Part shown: piece by piece, positions 43,831 to 55,516 of the stretch
Numbering within the stretch: position 1 is the first letter of the stretch
Layout of the letters: each line of letters opens with the position of its first letter
Assembly (NCBI GenBank): GCA_907163375.1
Contig: CAJQUW010016954.1
Coordinates: forward strand, 1-64,000
Direction of reading: 5' to 3'
Length of the DNA: 64,000 nucleotides
Source of the DNA: Prostheceraeus crozeri
Taxonomy: Eukaryota; Platyhelminthes; Polycladida; Euryleptidae
Notes under the pieces: generated by a model
The model's database searches: none
The model's input: only the letters and a program-made list of their open reading frames with translations
What the model was told of the DNA's origin: nothing
Position numbers and translations under genes: made by a program

Positions 43831-43925
43831 TAGCTGCGCGTCTTGGTGCATTTATACCACCGACCTCTGGCATTCTAGGCCAACGCTCTACCAACTGAGC
43901 TATCGACGAGCGACAGAACGACATA
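43830..43925 (-). repeat. tRNA-like SINE head or tRNA pseudogene
   Basis: On the minus strand the sequence reads GATAGCTCAGTTGGTAGAGC, then an anticodon-like stem (TTGGC, loop CTAGAAT, GCCAG), then GGTCGGTGGTATAAAT. The D-arm/A-box is excellent. The B-box is broken (GGTATAAAT in place of GGTTCGAAT). A working tRNA is therefore unlikely; a tRNA-derived SINE head or a pseudogene fits. Confidence 0.65.
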
Positions 43926-44840
43926 AGTGCTCAATTGAAGAACCCGCGTAAGAGAATCCGATACCTTCATCCTCCAGGACAACATAGCATTAACCGTCAA
44001 GCTAAACTACTGAAGCAAGTTATCAGTAATTCAAAGCCAGCATTATGCTTTTAAGTAATGAAGAGGCTACGAACCAATTAGTTTGATTGATATCGTTGAA
44101 ATCAAATTGAATTTTCTAGACCACTTTCGAAATGAAAATGAACTGAACGAGGAGTTATTGCTAACTTGAACTGAATGGCGTTCATCGTTGAATTTCGTGA
44201 ACTTGATCTGGACGTAGTTCTCGATTTTTTCATGAACTCAACAATCGCTGCATGTCACTGATATTTGGATACCGTATATTACAACAAGAGTAACAATAAC
44301 CGAAAAACAATAAATTTCGTCCAATTTCAGCATTACTGACTGCTTCACTTGTCATGAAGGTTTATAGGCCGAATACTAGTCAATCGTTTAACTGCTATTT
44401 ACTTAAGAATAGGGATGCAAAAAAATGTTTTTTTATCGACCATATTTTAAATATATTTTATGTTTTCTTTTGTTTTTTTATGATGGTCGAGAATTAAGCA
44501 ATATTTTCATAAACACTTTTACGGAATACGCAAATAGGCATCTGTAATGTATTTCATGCTTTATTTCAGATGCCTTATCATTTCATTTTCAATTCATTTA
44601 TCGCAATGTTTGATTTTTGAAAAGGATTACACCATGTCAATTATATAAGAAAGAAAACTATGACTTTGGTTAGATACATATATACGGTGAACAATGACAG
44701 AAAAGTCATCGTTAATTTAAATATTGTATCGTTACAAAAGAAAAACAAAACAAAACAACCGTATCGGATGGAAAACAAATCGCAATTACAATAAAGCAGT
44801 TGATTATGTCAATTCAGTAGGCAAAAAGCAGTTGATAATG

Positions 44841-46843
44841 GCGTGTGTGAAGTTAGCACCGCCATCTTGAAAATGGAATGTGCCAGTCAAACCAACGATC
44901 AGAATCGATCTAGATGGAGTGTGCCAGCATGTGCCACTCACTATTTTGAAAGAATTCCGCCTAGTTTAGGAAAAATCGCTGGTTGAAAGTTCGACATGGC
45001 GGTGATGTTAACTTAGCACCGCCACTAAAATTTTTTTTCCAAAATACACAATTAAAACATACGAAACACGCACAACAGATAGAAGACCATCAAAAACATT
45101 GTGCCAGCAAGTTTCAGCACCTAAATCCCCGTACTTGCTGAGAAATCAGTCCCCGAAACCACAAAATGGCGGTGATGTGAAGTTAGCACCGCCACTGAAG
45201 TCTTTTTTTAAAATACGCAATTAAAACATACGAAGCAAAAACGGCAGATAGGAGACCATCAAAAACATTGTGCCAGCAAGTTTATACTCCCAAGACGCCG
45301 TACTTGCGGAGAAATCATTCCCCGAACTGATTGTACAGGCTGTAATTAATCGCATGCCGTGAATATATTTTCCACGGCAAACAAATGAAAATGTTTATCG
45401 ATATATTGATCATATGGTAACCGAAAACTGACCAATCATGGGACGTCGTTGGTCAAATGAAAAATTCAAACCATTGCCAGTAGTTTTGCCGTTGTAATTC
45501 GCGAACTCTCCTCCTTCATGCGGGGAAACATAAACGAATCGCATGCTATTCATCAATGGCCTTTAATAAGAAAGTAAGTCTTCCTAGTTATGCCATTGCA
45601 TATACTCGTCAAATGCCTTCACTGTCTTACAGAGTTTTGAACAAAGTAATAGCTTCAGCTTTCTGTTAACAGTTCAGGGACATGACGGTATTCACCTGTC
45701 GAGATTTTCGTATTTGCATTGATATCTGTATAGCCAGTAAGCAAACGGTCTAATGTTGAAGTGGAAAATTTTACAATACCTCCATTGAGTGGTCCCAATT
45801 TTGGAAAAAACATTCAGTGGCGGTGCCAACTTCACATCACCGCCATTGAGCTTTCGGGTTGGTTTTCCACCGACTGTGGTGGGATTTTCGAGAAATCAAC
45901 GAGTGGCACATGCTGGCACACTCCATCTAGATCGATTCTGACCGTTGGTTTGACTGGCACATGCATTTTTCTAGATGGCGGTGCTAACTTCACATCACCG
46001 CCATTTTGTGGTTTTGGGGACTGATTTCTCAGCAAGTACGGCGTCTTGGGAGTAGAAACTTGCTGGCACAATGTTTTGGATGGTCTCCTATCTGCCGTTC
46101 TTGCTTCGTATGTTTTAATTGCGTATTTTGGAAAAAAAATTTAGTGGCGGTGCTAACTTCACATCACCGCAATGTCGAACTTTCAACCAGCGATTTTTCC
46201 TAAACTACGCGGAATTCTTTCAAAATAATGGGTGGCACATGCTGGCACACTCCATCTAGATCGATTCTGATCGTTGGTTTGACTGGCACATTCCATTTTT
46301 CAAGATGGCGGTGCTATAACTTCACATCACCGCCAGAGCATTTAGCTTTTCGGGACTAATTTCTCCGCAAGTACGGCGTCTTACGAGAAGAAACTTGCTG
46401 GCACAATGTTTTTGATGGTCATCTCTCAGTTGTACTTGTCTCGCGTGTTTTAATTGCGCATTCAAAAAAAAAGACTTCAGTGGCGGTGCCAACTTCACAT
46501 CACCGCCATTTTGTGGTTTTGGGGACTAATTTCTCAGCAAGTACGGGGATTTAGGTGCTGAAACTTGCTGGCACAATGTTTTTGATGGTCTTCTATCTGT
46601 TGTGCGTGTTTCGTATGTTTTAATTGTGTATTTTGGAAAAAAAATTTTAGTGGCGGTGCTAACTTCACATCACCGCCATGTCGAACTTTCGAGCAGCGAT
46701 TTCTCCTAAACTAGGGGGAATTCTTTCAAAATAGTGAGTGGCACATGCTGGCGCCAAATGCATCGATCTGTTAGGTTTATTTGAGTGGCACATTCCATTT
46801 TCAAGATGGCGGTGCTGAGTGGCGGTGCTAACTTCACACACGT
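44841..46843. mobile_element. Foldback element with 9-bp target duplication
   Basis: TTGATAATG flanks it at 44,832-44,840 and 46,844-46,852. The ends are CGTGTGTGAAGTTAGC and its inverted partner. Each arm is made of repeated units of 158-175 bp, each bearing a short palindrome TGGCGGTG...CACCGCCA. Palindromes start at about 44,997 and 45,167 in the left arm, and at 45,818, 45,976, 46,145, 46,306, 46,481 and 46,651 in the right. The left arm is inverted relative to the right, with a spacer of about 45,330-45,780. A 9-bp duplication with long inverted ends suggests a Mutator-like foldback. No transposase. Confidence 0.75.
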
Positions 46844-46859
46844 TTGATAATGAAGTACA

Positions 46860-47080
46860 TGTACGATCTACTCACTCGGCATCATGAATCTCAACACATT
46901 CAAGCTCACTTTCATCATCAAAATCAACACAATCAGAGTCAAAATCTACTTCTTGCCGACTGCAAGCAATTTTCGTAAGTTTCGTGACTTTATCTAACTT
47001 AAGTCTGTTTCGACTCTTGGAGTGTATAAATCCCATTTTGCTGTTCATTCGCTCCACATTCGATGACTTTAATAAATTGC
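46860..47080 (-). pseudogene. hAT transposase C-terminal fragment
   Basis: The minus frame reads NVERMNSKMGFIHSKSRNRL followed by KLDKVTKLTKI and an acidic tail. This is the end of the hAT dimerisation region (VER-x-NS...IHSK-x-RNRL...VTKL). The remainder of the transposase is missing from the host element. Confidence 0.7.
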
Positions 47081-47394
47081 ATACTGGTTTCTTACGCAGC
47101 CGGATTTGTATAAGAAACTTTTTTAGGCTAATAAAATTGATGGAATGTAAACTAATAAGCCTATATTTAAAAAAAACATGTTTGTAAGCGCAAAATTACA
47201 CAACATCATAAGCAAAACCATCATCAAAAACATATTAGAAACATTGTCTTTTTATCCATGTTTAAAACATATTTAAAATACACATTTAAAATATCATATT
47301 TAAAATATCGCAACCCCACTTAAGAAGCACATTGTCAAACAGTTCACCACAAATAATTATTTTTATTCCTGGTAGTTGAGTGAATCCTCTAGAG

Positions 47395-49381
47395 CAGGGT
47401 TGGAACCGGTCGGTAACGGGCCGGTGTCCTAAAAACCGGCCGATCGGGGTTGGGACGGTGGCTGGCGTCCCTGTACCGGTTGGTTAAGGCTTTGATCGGC
47501 AGACATTTTTTTGTCAACTTGTGACATCGGACGTAATCAGTGTTGACAACGTTTCAAATGCAAAATAAATACGCAGTTCAATAATTTTTACGCAATTCAC
47601 TTAACATCGAGAATCAATCGATATTCAAACAATTCATGACAGTAAATATATATGGGACTAATTTATGCATTTTATTTTAACTTGTCTGATATAAGTCGGA
47701 CATTTATGATTTTACAGTAACACCAAAAATGATAGACTGTTCCTGAACATAACTTGAATCCAATTATGAACATAAAATTCATTCAATGAAAACTGAGAGC
47801 AAATTGATCTGAGCGGCAGGCGTAAACTTGAGTTACATGTATTCACATTAATGGCATTCAATATTCGCTGTGGAATTTAGAGCTGTCTCTATTCATAGGC
47901 TGCATTACACGTATAGATCGAAAAATATTACAATGCCAGAGATGTTTTGAATTCTTCAATCTCCTTCGCGAGCACACATTGTTCAAGATACACAGTTCTT
48001 TTTACTGAACAAGCTAAATGTGTGTGTAGTCATGTAGCAAAAAATGTATATGTAACTATAAAACAATACAAAAAATCAGTTTCTCATGGTTCATATAAAC
48101 TTGATTATGAAAGCGACATAATTGGCATAATAACAAGAACACATTTACCAGGGCCCCAATTTCCACATGAAATATAATCAATTTGTAATTATGTTACAAT
48201 TTTATATTTAAAAGTGTGCATCGGCAGAAAAATACGCACCATTTTTGCGCAAATCGTAAAAAGAATACGCAGTGCGTATTTTGCGCAGCTGTTGGCAACA
48301 CTGGACATAATTCAATTCATTACCACATGGAATTACATGAAATGCATGAATGGTAGGCCACCCGATACTCCGGATAACCGAGAGTTACTTATTACAATAC
48401 ATTATCATACAATGGAATTACTCGAACTTTGATAACATGTCGTGCGATAAGCAGTAATACGCGTAGTGACTTATTTACTAGTCTAATGAGCTTTAGGTCT
48501 TCTTTAAAAAGTATAATAATGTAAACTATATTTTCAAAGTCAATCAAACACAATCAACTTGATTTAAAGTGATTCACTGATGTGAGATTTCTTCTTAACT
48601 TGTGAGGGAATTCCAGTGACTTGCGACGTCAATTGAGAACTCTCTCCACTACAGTTTAAATTCAGATCTTTTGAGTTTACATTGATGACCGCAAGCTGAA
48701 GCATAGGAGTCTGGAACAATTAGCTCGCCAAACTTGTCATCAATTTTTCATTTCAGTGAGTGTCCCTGTACAACGTCAATCAAAAATGTGTCGCATGCTG
48801 ATCAAATATTTAATGCTCGGATACAGTAGGCCCTCAGGTTGCATTCAAATCCATTATTCATTGCATCTCTAAGTTCCACGTGCTATATAAACAATCCCAT
48901 GTAGTGAAATTATTCAAGGCCTGGAATAATTTTGCAATACTGTAGATAGGCTGAGGAATACACAATGCTTCCAAAAATCATACAGGCTAGAATATAGGAT
49001 TCTGGAAACTCCATCCCATAGATAAAGTAGGGTTTGAACTACATATACAAGTTGGAGGTAATCATTTTTCAACAGTTGAAAAAACAGTTCGCAATATTTA
49101 TGCTACAATGCATAAGTAGGAGTTGAAGTACATGTGTAAGTTGGCGGTAATCATTTTTCAACTTTTTAACGAACAGTTCGCAATGTTTCTGTTACAAAAG
49201 ATACCTGTAGATGCTCTCTAATTATGTTAAATTTGCCTGCTTTTTATTATTCTGGACTGAATGTCGTTAACGGTCGACATGGGTCTAATTAAATTAACCG
49301 GCCGGCCAGTCTTCAAAATTTGCGACCGGGCCCGGCGCTACTAAAACCGGCACGGCCGCCCGGCGGCTGGTTCCAACCCTG
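47395..49381. mobile_element. Second non-autonomous hAT, 1,987 bp
   Basis: Ends are CAGGGTTGGAACC and GGTTCCAACCCTG, perfect inverted repeats. The flanking 8-mers CTCTAGAG (47,387-47,394) and CTCTATAG (49,382-49,389) match at 7 of 8 bases. CCGG-rich sequence fills both ends (47,405-47,475 and 49,300-49,370). A tandem duplication of about 90 bp occurs inside (49,026-49,190, around GGTAATCATTTTTCAAC). No transposase domain is seen. Confidence 0.8.
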
Positions 49382-49479
49382 CTCTATAGCACTCCGTCCA
49401 AGCTAATGAGCACCGAGTAAACGTGAACAAGTGAAATCTGTCACAGATTGCAGTCGAACGCTGATAAATAGGCTTAAAG

Positions 49480-49620
49480 TGACTATTTTGTCTGACTGCT
49501 CATAATATCCGAGCTTCCCCTAATACTGGTCAATTGTTTGACTGCTATTTACTTGAGAAGCACATTATGAGACAGCTCACCACAAATATTAATTCAATTC
49601 CATTTGGATCAAGGTCAACT
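49480..49620. repeat. Empty-site relative of the 44.4-kb target
   Basis: CAATTGTTTGACTGCTATTTACTT followed directly by GAGAAGCACATTATGAGACA resembles the two flanks of the 44,410-47,318 element, joined without the insert. The similarity extends on both sides (GACTGCT words to the left, CACCACAAAT to the right). It is a duplicated locus. Confidence 0.6.
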
Positions 49621-51282
49621 GAATTCCTTTATCCCTGCTAGCCTCAAAGTTCACAATCAGACAAGAGATCTCGACCATTTTCTCTTCATTGACTTTTCCA
49701 ACCTTTACTATGGGTTAGTGTGATTTATGCATATAACTCTCATTAGTAATACCTTAAGCATCGAAGTTATTTACCATTCCTCGTTTACGCTATCATTGCC
49801 ATGCTAGTACGCAAATAAAGCCCATCTCCACCTCTCGTGGTTTATGGTTTTTACAATGCTGTGAAAGATTAAATAGAAAGACTCGGACTATGCTCTTCTT
49901 ATGCCCAAATGAAATGGTGTTGTGCAAAATTTTGTGATTGTCAGTCGCAGGACAAAGCCAGGATAAATAAACTCACAGTAACCTGCTGTGTAATCCTTCA
50001 GCTAGTTCAACTGCTCTAGGTGTCATGAGCTATTTTGGACAATTTGGAGCTGTATTGATAAGTCCCTGTAGAGCGAAGCACATTGTATGTGGCCGCCAAA
50101 GAATTTAGTGCCTAAATTGTTCAAGTCTGAGGACATCCTTTCATTCAATGCTCAAATGACCTGGCACTGTGATATTTTAAGCAAAGAGACAAGCATGGGC
50201 AGGACACGTTGGAAGGATGAGCGAGGGCAGATATCCGATGTGAGTGGAATAAGATGAAGAGGCAAGAGAACGCAGGAAAGAGGAAGATTCAGGATCCGTT
50301 CGAGAAACTGAGGAGACTTACGGAGAGCGGATGAGAACTGGAGAAGATAAAGAACAACTGCGGAAAACATAGACGAATGGAGAAGAACAGTGATCTTTGT
50401 GGTGGACGCGTGGAGTGTGTGGCCTGGAATTGTTTTGAAATATCACAAACTTCGTACATATTGTACTTGCTGTAAGCTTACATGTATTTTGTTGCATTTG
50501 TGCATATCGAATTTTTATATATTCTGTATATTTTGCATCTTCGCACCCTTAACTTTCTCCGATAGCCGACATTTATCCAAAGATAAATTCATTCCGATTT
50601 CGCATTCTAAATATGTTTAACCATGCACTTACTGTGCGGCTGTAATACTTATCAAGTTTGTCAATCAAAGATCTTCAATTAGTCAGTATGTACAGGTTAA
50701 ATTAAAAGAAAACTTTATGACGTATTACATGTACTTAGGCTACTAATTACAATTATTGCAATAATAAATCGTTTACCACTATACCGCACTTCTCATGGGC
50801 CCAATAGGAATTTTGGCCCATAGAAGAATCTTTATGTCAGCACAAAATACAAAGAATGCACTTCGTTTACTTGATTTCATTCATTTATTTACACTTGGGC
50901 TTGGGTTTTGACCCCAAGTTTTGGCACAAAACTTATATTGGGAATACCCAATACAAGTTTTTGCCCAACCTTGGTCAGGGATATTGGGGTTGTTAAAATA
51001 AAATGCATGGACATTGATGCATCCATTTTGCGTACTGTGTGAAAAAATTCATGTAAACATATTTTAGGACGCATGATAAACATCACAAATAGACGATGTT
51101 GACCTCTATTATTCTTTTTAATCTAGAGTTAGAAAGAACAATTTTTGAAAGGCAAAAGAAACACTGCGTTTTCTCAAAATAGAACTAACTCATCATGATT
51201 GCTATAAAATCAATCATGTATCTCGCACCTATGTATCATTTAAGAGATTTTTGAGGGCTTGTTATAAAGCTGGTGCTATTGA
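49620..51282. other. Intergenic apart from the LINE fragment
   Basis: No host gene is visible. A CCCAAGTTTTGGCA-type word repeats around 50,895-50,975 (TTGGGCTTGGG, CCCCAAGTTTTGG, CCCAACCTTGG). Confidence 0.4.
50180..50420 (+). pseudogene. LINE ORF2 C-terminal fragment
   Basis: Frames in the plus direction read GHVGRMSEG, GKRTQERGRFRIRSRN and TTAENIDEWRRTV. These resemble the conserved tail of LINE reverse transcriptases (GH-x-x-RM, then G-x-x-R-x-RW, then A-x-x-R-x-x-W-R). The blocks shift frame and contain stops, so it is an old 5'-truncated copy. Confidence 0.55.
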
Positions 51283-51290
51283 GGTGTGAC

Positions 51291-52051
51291 CAGGGTTGGC
51301 AAAAACCCAGGGTAGCTAACAAAAACCCAAAACCCCACTGGGCTTTGGGGTTTTGGGATTTTGTTAGATATCTGTTGCATATATACCATTCCACTGATAT
51401 TTGTACATTCGGTTGTCTTTCGATTAATTACTGATCAAAATCGCTAGTTCAATCACTTCTCATTATCATATTCACATACCTGAAATTATAATGAATTGAG
51501 AACTGGAGTTCTAAAAGGAAAATATATTGCAAATATTTTACATGTATGAAAATGCGAAGAATTCACAAATTTTCGAATTCCCCCTCTTACTACATCTCTA
51601 TTGCAGCACGGACGGTGAGCCAACGCTACTGATCTATACCGCGCGTTGGGAAATTGCGCAACTCCCGTAACCTGTAGGAGCTTTCACAACAAATTTAGGA
51701 AGCGAGCGTCATCAACAATACACCCCTATTATCTACAAATCCTTATGAGATGCGAATTATTTCAATCACTACATTTAACCGCGATACACCATTAGCTCTC
51801 TTCACACAGCCATTCTTCGAACGTAAGATAATTAAACTAATTTTTGAACTTAAGACCAGTAGGTCAGTGAGCCGTTAACAACTGACAATACAGTTTAATT
51901 TGTAAATATAAGACATGATGATCCAGCTAATTAAAGCTAATTTTCGTAATACATGTTTTCTGGTATCATTTCATAGCGTATTTCTTCAATTTATGATGAA
52001 AAATAACAAAACCAAAAAACCCAGGAGGTGTTTTGAGTAGTGCCAACCCTG
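51291..52051. mobile_element. hAT MITE, 761 bp
   Basis: Ends are CAGGGTTGGCA and, at the right, TGCCAACCCTG. Flanking 8-mers GGTGTGAC (51,283-51,290) and AGTGTGAC (52,052-52,059) match at 7 of 8 bases. AAAAACCCA words mark both ends. No coding region. Confidence 0.8.
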
Positions 52052-52242
52052 AGTGTGACTGCATTTAAGTTTGAAGCTTTCCTTTTATCTGAAAATGGTT
52101 GTCAATAATTATTATTATTCAACAAATAGCCGAAATATCAGTTCTTGATTTTTATCTGACAAACAAAACATAAATCTTAAACAATTATTTCGTTGCTCTT
52201 GGTGTTTCTTTCAATCAAAACAGAAAATAACTGTCTGTTTCA

Positions 52243-52446
52243 ACATTTGTATTTGGAGGAAATCCCATCTCTCTGTTGTTGAAGTGAAGATGAAAACGAA
52301 CTCGTTTCTTAGTGCTTTCGATGCCCTCATCACATTATCTTCAGGGAAACTTTAATCTTCAGTTTCTATGAAGACAATGTGCTGAGTACATCGAAAGCGA
52401 TCATTTTCACTCCAACAACAGATGGGATTTCCTCCGAATACAAATA
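52243..52446. repeat. Imperfect ~100-bp-arm palindrome
   Basis: Left arm about 52,243-52,345 and right arm about 52,346-52,446 are inverted copies, carrying GGAGGAAATCCCATC and its partner, and CTTTCGATG with CATCGAAAG. There is almost no spacer. The full structure would form a 200-base hairpin. Confidence 0.7.
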
Positions 52447-53270
52447 ACATCAGCAATTCCTGTTTCAACATGCTTTCAATGTTGACTTTAGCATGGATTA
52501 TAGCTGTTCTCAAAGTGAAAAGGAATGATATAATCGACAATCGGTAAGCAAGCATTGACAGAATTCGACATAAATTGATTGAAACCTTTCTTTTCGCATG
52601 ATTGAGAAGCAAAACTGACTTTTTCAACTTCTCTTGAAAACGACTGGATTTTTTATAATCGAAAGACGTTTAATTGTTTCACAAAAATAACACTGATCAT
52701 GTATGAAACTTACATGTATGGTAGTTCATTAGCAACGATAGCAATAAATAGCATCATAATGCCAACAGTTTGCAGAAAATACAACTCTTCTCAAACTACT
52801 AGCAAAAACACGAGTAAAACACACCACTAAATTTTCTGATAAACGAAGGCAAATTATTTCATTTTTAGCAGCGCATCAGTGTCGCGATAATCAGAGGGAA
52901 TGGCTTAGTTTATCAATGGCTGGCTGTTTTCGCTCTTAATTTTCCATGTGCTTATCTTTTTTTCCTCTGTATATCTTCTTGCTGTGTTGACTGTGACTTC
53001 GTTTTTGATACTTGAAGATTTCATTATCTTACAAACTTGCCGAGTGAAATATCGTTGGACTCTTTCGATGGAATCAATATCACGTTTAAAATTGGGCTGG
53101 AAATTTGACAATTATATTCTAATATTGGTCTTACAAATACTTTATATGCATGAATCAAACAGTCTTTATTGCTAGACACTAACCCTTTCAAAAGGCAATT
53201 TACTTGTCTGGCGATCGATTTGTTGCAGAAAAGGAGGATAATGCAGTCTCTTCAGACACTAAATTTATTA

Positions 53271-54760
53271 AGGTGCGTTTATAGTCTGTGCGTTTGTCCG
53301 ACGCACAGTGGAATCCAACTTGAAGTGAAAAAATATCGACGCACAGTGATTTGAAATTCGAACACGAGAAATTGTGACTCACTGCGCGTCGACTATTGAG
53401 GTGTTTATAGTGAGCATACAGCTGAACGTCAACACTTGTATATAGAGTGATGTCTGACTTGCACGATTTTATTCCACTAATTTCTACCGGATTGTATCTT
53501 ATCAACAAAAATAGTCCAAGAAAATGGTATGTGAGACCATTGATCCTGAAAAGAAGTGAACAAGGAGAAGAACAGTTAGTCTATGATATGCGCTCTATGG
53601 ACGACGAGAAGCACTTTGAATATTTCCACATGTCAAAAAGTGAATTTGACGAACTATTAAAACTGATTGAACCGCTTATAACGCACGGACAAAATCATGC
53701 TCTTCCGATCAAACCTATAATACGTCTTGCTATTACACTCCGATTCCTCGCAAGTGGCATTTCCTTTACGGCGTTGGCTCACAGCTACAGGATGCACAAG
53801 TCTACGGTAATGGGAATTGTTTATGAAGTTTGTGGTGCCCTATGGTTTGTTTTAAAAGAGAAATATTTGGCTTTCCGGAATCAAGAACAGTGGAACCATA
53901 TCTCCTCCGAGTTTAGCACTAAATGGAATTTCCCTAATTGTATAGGGGCCATTGACGGTAAACATATTGCTTTGAAATGTTCAGCTAATCGTGGCAGTGA
54001 ATTCTATAATTACAAAAACTTTCACTCAATCGTGCTGCTAGCTTGCGTAGACGCAAACTATTGTTTTACTGTGATTGACATTGGTTCATCGGGAAGAGAG
54101 AGTGATGGTGGAATCTTCACACGTTCTTCCTTCGGTAAATGCTTCGAAAATAACTCTTCCTCAATCCCTCTTGACAAGGAAAAAGAGGTGCCAAATTCTA
54201 CGGAAAAGTTACCACTTGTATTCGTTGCAGATGACGCTTTTCCCTTGCGAAATAATATCATGAAGCCCTATCCTCGCCAAGGTCTCAATGATTACAAGAA
54301 AAAGGTCTTCAACTATCGACTAAGTCGTGCGAGACGAATTTCAGAAAATGCGTTTGGCATTCTCGCGCTGAAATGGCGTGTTTTGAGACAGACACTTGAA
54401 GTTACTCCGGATCACGGCGTTGTGATAGTAAGAGCAATCGTGGTACTGCACAATTTCATGAGGAAAACTGCAAGAGCCAATACTTCGTTTGACCCCTATT
54501 GCAAGCCATCTGATTTTGATCATGAAACTTCGGACGGTTTAATTCCTGGTGAATGGCGCAATGAAAGCATTTCATCTATATCTCCGCTGGAACAGCAGGG
54601 GAGAAGTAATTTTGTTGCATCTGCAGCTAATGTTCGTCAAGCATTCCCTACATACTTCTGCGGTGCTGGTGCTGTACCTTGGCAGGATGCAATCGTGAAC
54701 CGTGGTAGGCTCTTTCCTAATCAACAATAACCTCAACCCATAATTCACACGCTTATAGGC
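53271..54760 (+). mobile_element. PIF/Harbinger transposon, left end and transposase
   Basis: TTA precedes the left end (53,268-53,270), followed by AGGTGCGTTTATAGTCTGTG, a typical Harbinger-style terminus. Three copies of CGACGCACAGTG or a close variant follow: 53,299-53,310, 53,337-53,348 and, inverted with one change, 53,380-53,391. I could not find the matching right end or a Myb-like partner gene. Confidence 0.7.
53447..54730 (+). CDS. Harbinger (HARBI1-like) transposase, open
   Basis: The 427-residue frame has no break. An N-terminal helical region includes LAITLRFLASGISFTALAHSY, with a helix-turn-helix-like HKSTVMGIVYEV at about residues 117-128. The DDE nuclease follows: GAIDGKHI (Asp170), SDGGIF (Asp220), VADDAFPL (Asp262) and RRISENAFGIL (Glu300). 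These residues supply the metal-binding triad of the DDE_Tnp_4 fold. Length and motifs are those of a full protein. The family normally needs a Myb/SANT partner to reach the nucleus, not seen here. The start is chosen at the ATG near 53,447, though MMSD leaves either of two Met codons. It may be recently active or domesticated. Confidence 0.92.
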   Translation: MMSDLHDFIPLISTGLYLINKNSPRKWYVRPLILKRSEQGEEQLVYDMRSMDDEKHFEYFHMSKSEFDELLKLIEPLITHGQNHALPIKPIIRLAITLRFLASGISFTALAHSYRMHKSTVMGIVYEVCGALWFVLKEKYLAFRNQEQWNHISSEFSTKWNFPNCIGAIDGKHIALKCSANRGSEFYNYKNFHSIVLLACVDANYCFTVIDIGSSGRESDGGIFTRSSFGKCFENNSSSIPLDKEKEVPNSTEKLPLVFVADDAFPLRNNIMKPYPRQGLNDYKKKVFNYRLSRARRISENAFGILALKWRVLRQTLEVTPDHGVVIVRAIVVLHNFMRKTARANTSFDPYCKPSDFDHETSDGLIPGEWRNESISSISPLEQQGRSNFVASAANVRQAFPTYFCGAGAVPWQDAIVNRGRLFPNQQ

Positions 54761-55510
54761 CTTTTCTTATTGTAAAGGTGTATTTACATGTAAGCTTTTA
54801 TGTTCAAGTATGACAAGTATACAGTGCATCGATACATTGTTTTTGTTCTTCATATTTATAATCAAGGGAGTTAAATGAGAGATATTTATGATCAAGGGAT
54901 TTTCTGATCACAGAAATTAAATGAAAGAAAATAGCTTATATAAGCTTATATTTAGGCCTACTAAGCTTAGGATAGGTAACAAGCTGTAGGACCTATATTC
55001 TATAACGAAAATGCATAAGCTGATTCAGTAGGCTACTCTTTAAATCTTTCCATCCTGTATGATTTTAAATGAATAATCACCCTAACTACGTATCGGTAGG
55101 TACTTCTCAAATATTAAATTTTATCTCAAAACGCACACATGTATGTCAGTAGTGAAAACTGTGCCCTACTTGCGACGGATAGGTACATGGATGGGTACAT
55201 GTATAATTTAGTGTTATCAATAGGTACATGTATAATTCAGTGTTATGAATAGGAACAAGTATGAGATCTGTTTTACTGGATAGGTACATGTGTTTGGTAC
55301 AATCGGTTGAGTACACTGTGTTTCGGAACGTCTATGAGCGAACTTGTGCGGTTTGGTTCTGAGCACTTGGGTACGTACCGATAGACGTCCGTTGTTTGAT
55401 TTTGAATGGGTTTGCTCAATTGCGACTATTGTGACTATTGAAACCATTGTAATCAAGATGACACATTGATTTTCCTTTTACGTAGACAAACTAAGCTATA
55501 AATATGAGAT
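54731..55510. other. Spacer between Harbinger and Polinton
   Basis: A repeated word AGGTACATGTATAATT with a ~33-bp period occurs at about 55,180-55,255. The Polinton left end probably lies here, but no inverted terminus can be checked without its right end. A TATA-like CTATAAATAT lies near 55,495, just before the first Polinton gene. Confidence 0.45.
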
Positions 55511-55516
55511 AGTTGT

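Larger units (their letters stand above)
44410..47318 (-). mobile_element. hAT element with perfect 8-bp target duplication
   Basis: Flanks are CTTAAGAA at 44,402-44,409 and 47,319-47,326, identical. Ends are TAGGGATGC and, inverted, TGGGGTTGC. A hAT transposase C-terminal piece lies near the right end. The foldback element 44,841-46,843 is nested inside. The sequence at about 49,515-49,590 looks like an uninterrupted relative of the target site. Confidence 0.75.

Noticed and set aside
43830-43925. Functional tRNA gene
   Set aside because: The D arm and anticodon stem look good, but the T-arm/B-box is broken and no acceptor stem pairs.
45761-46203. Open frames in the foldback arms
   Set aside because: They arise from the repeated palindromic units on both strands and show no domain.
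54731-55500. Right end of Harbinger or left terminus of the Polinton
   Set aside because: No inverted match to the Harbinger left end was seen, and the Polinton terminus cannot be tested without its right end.
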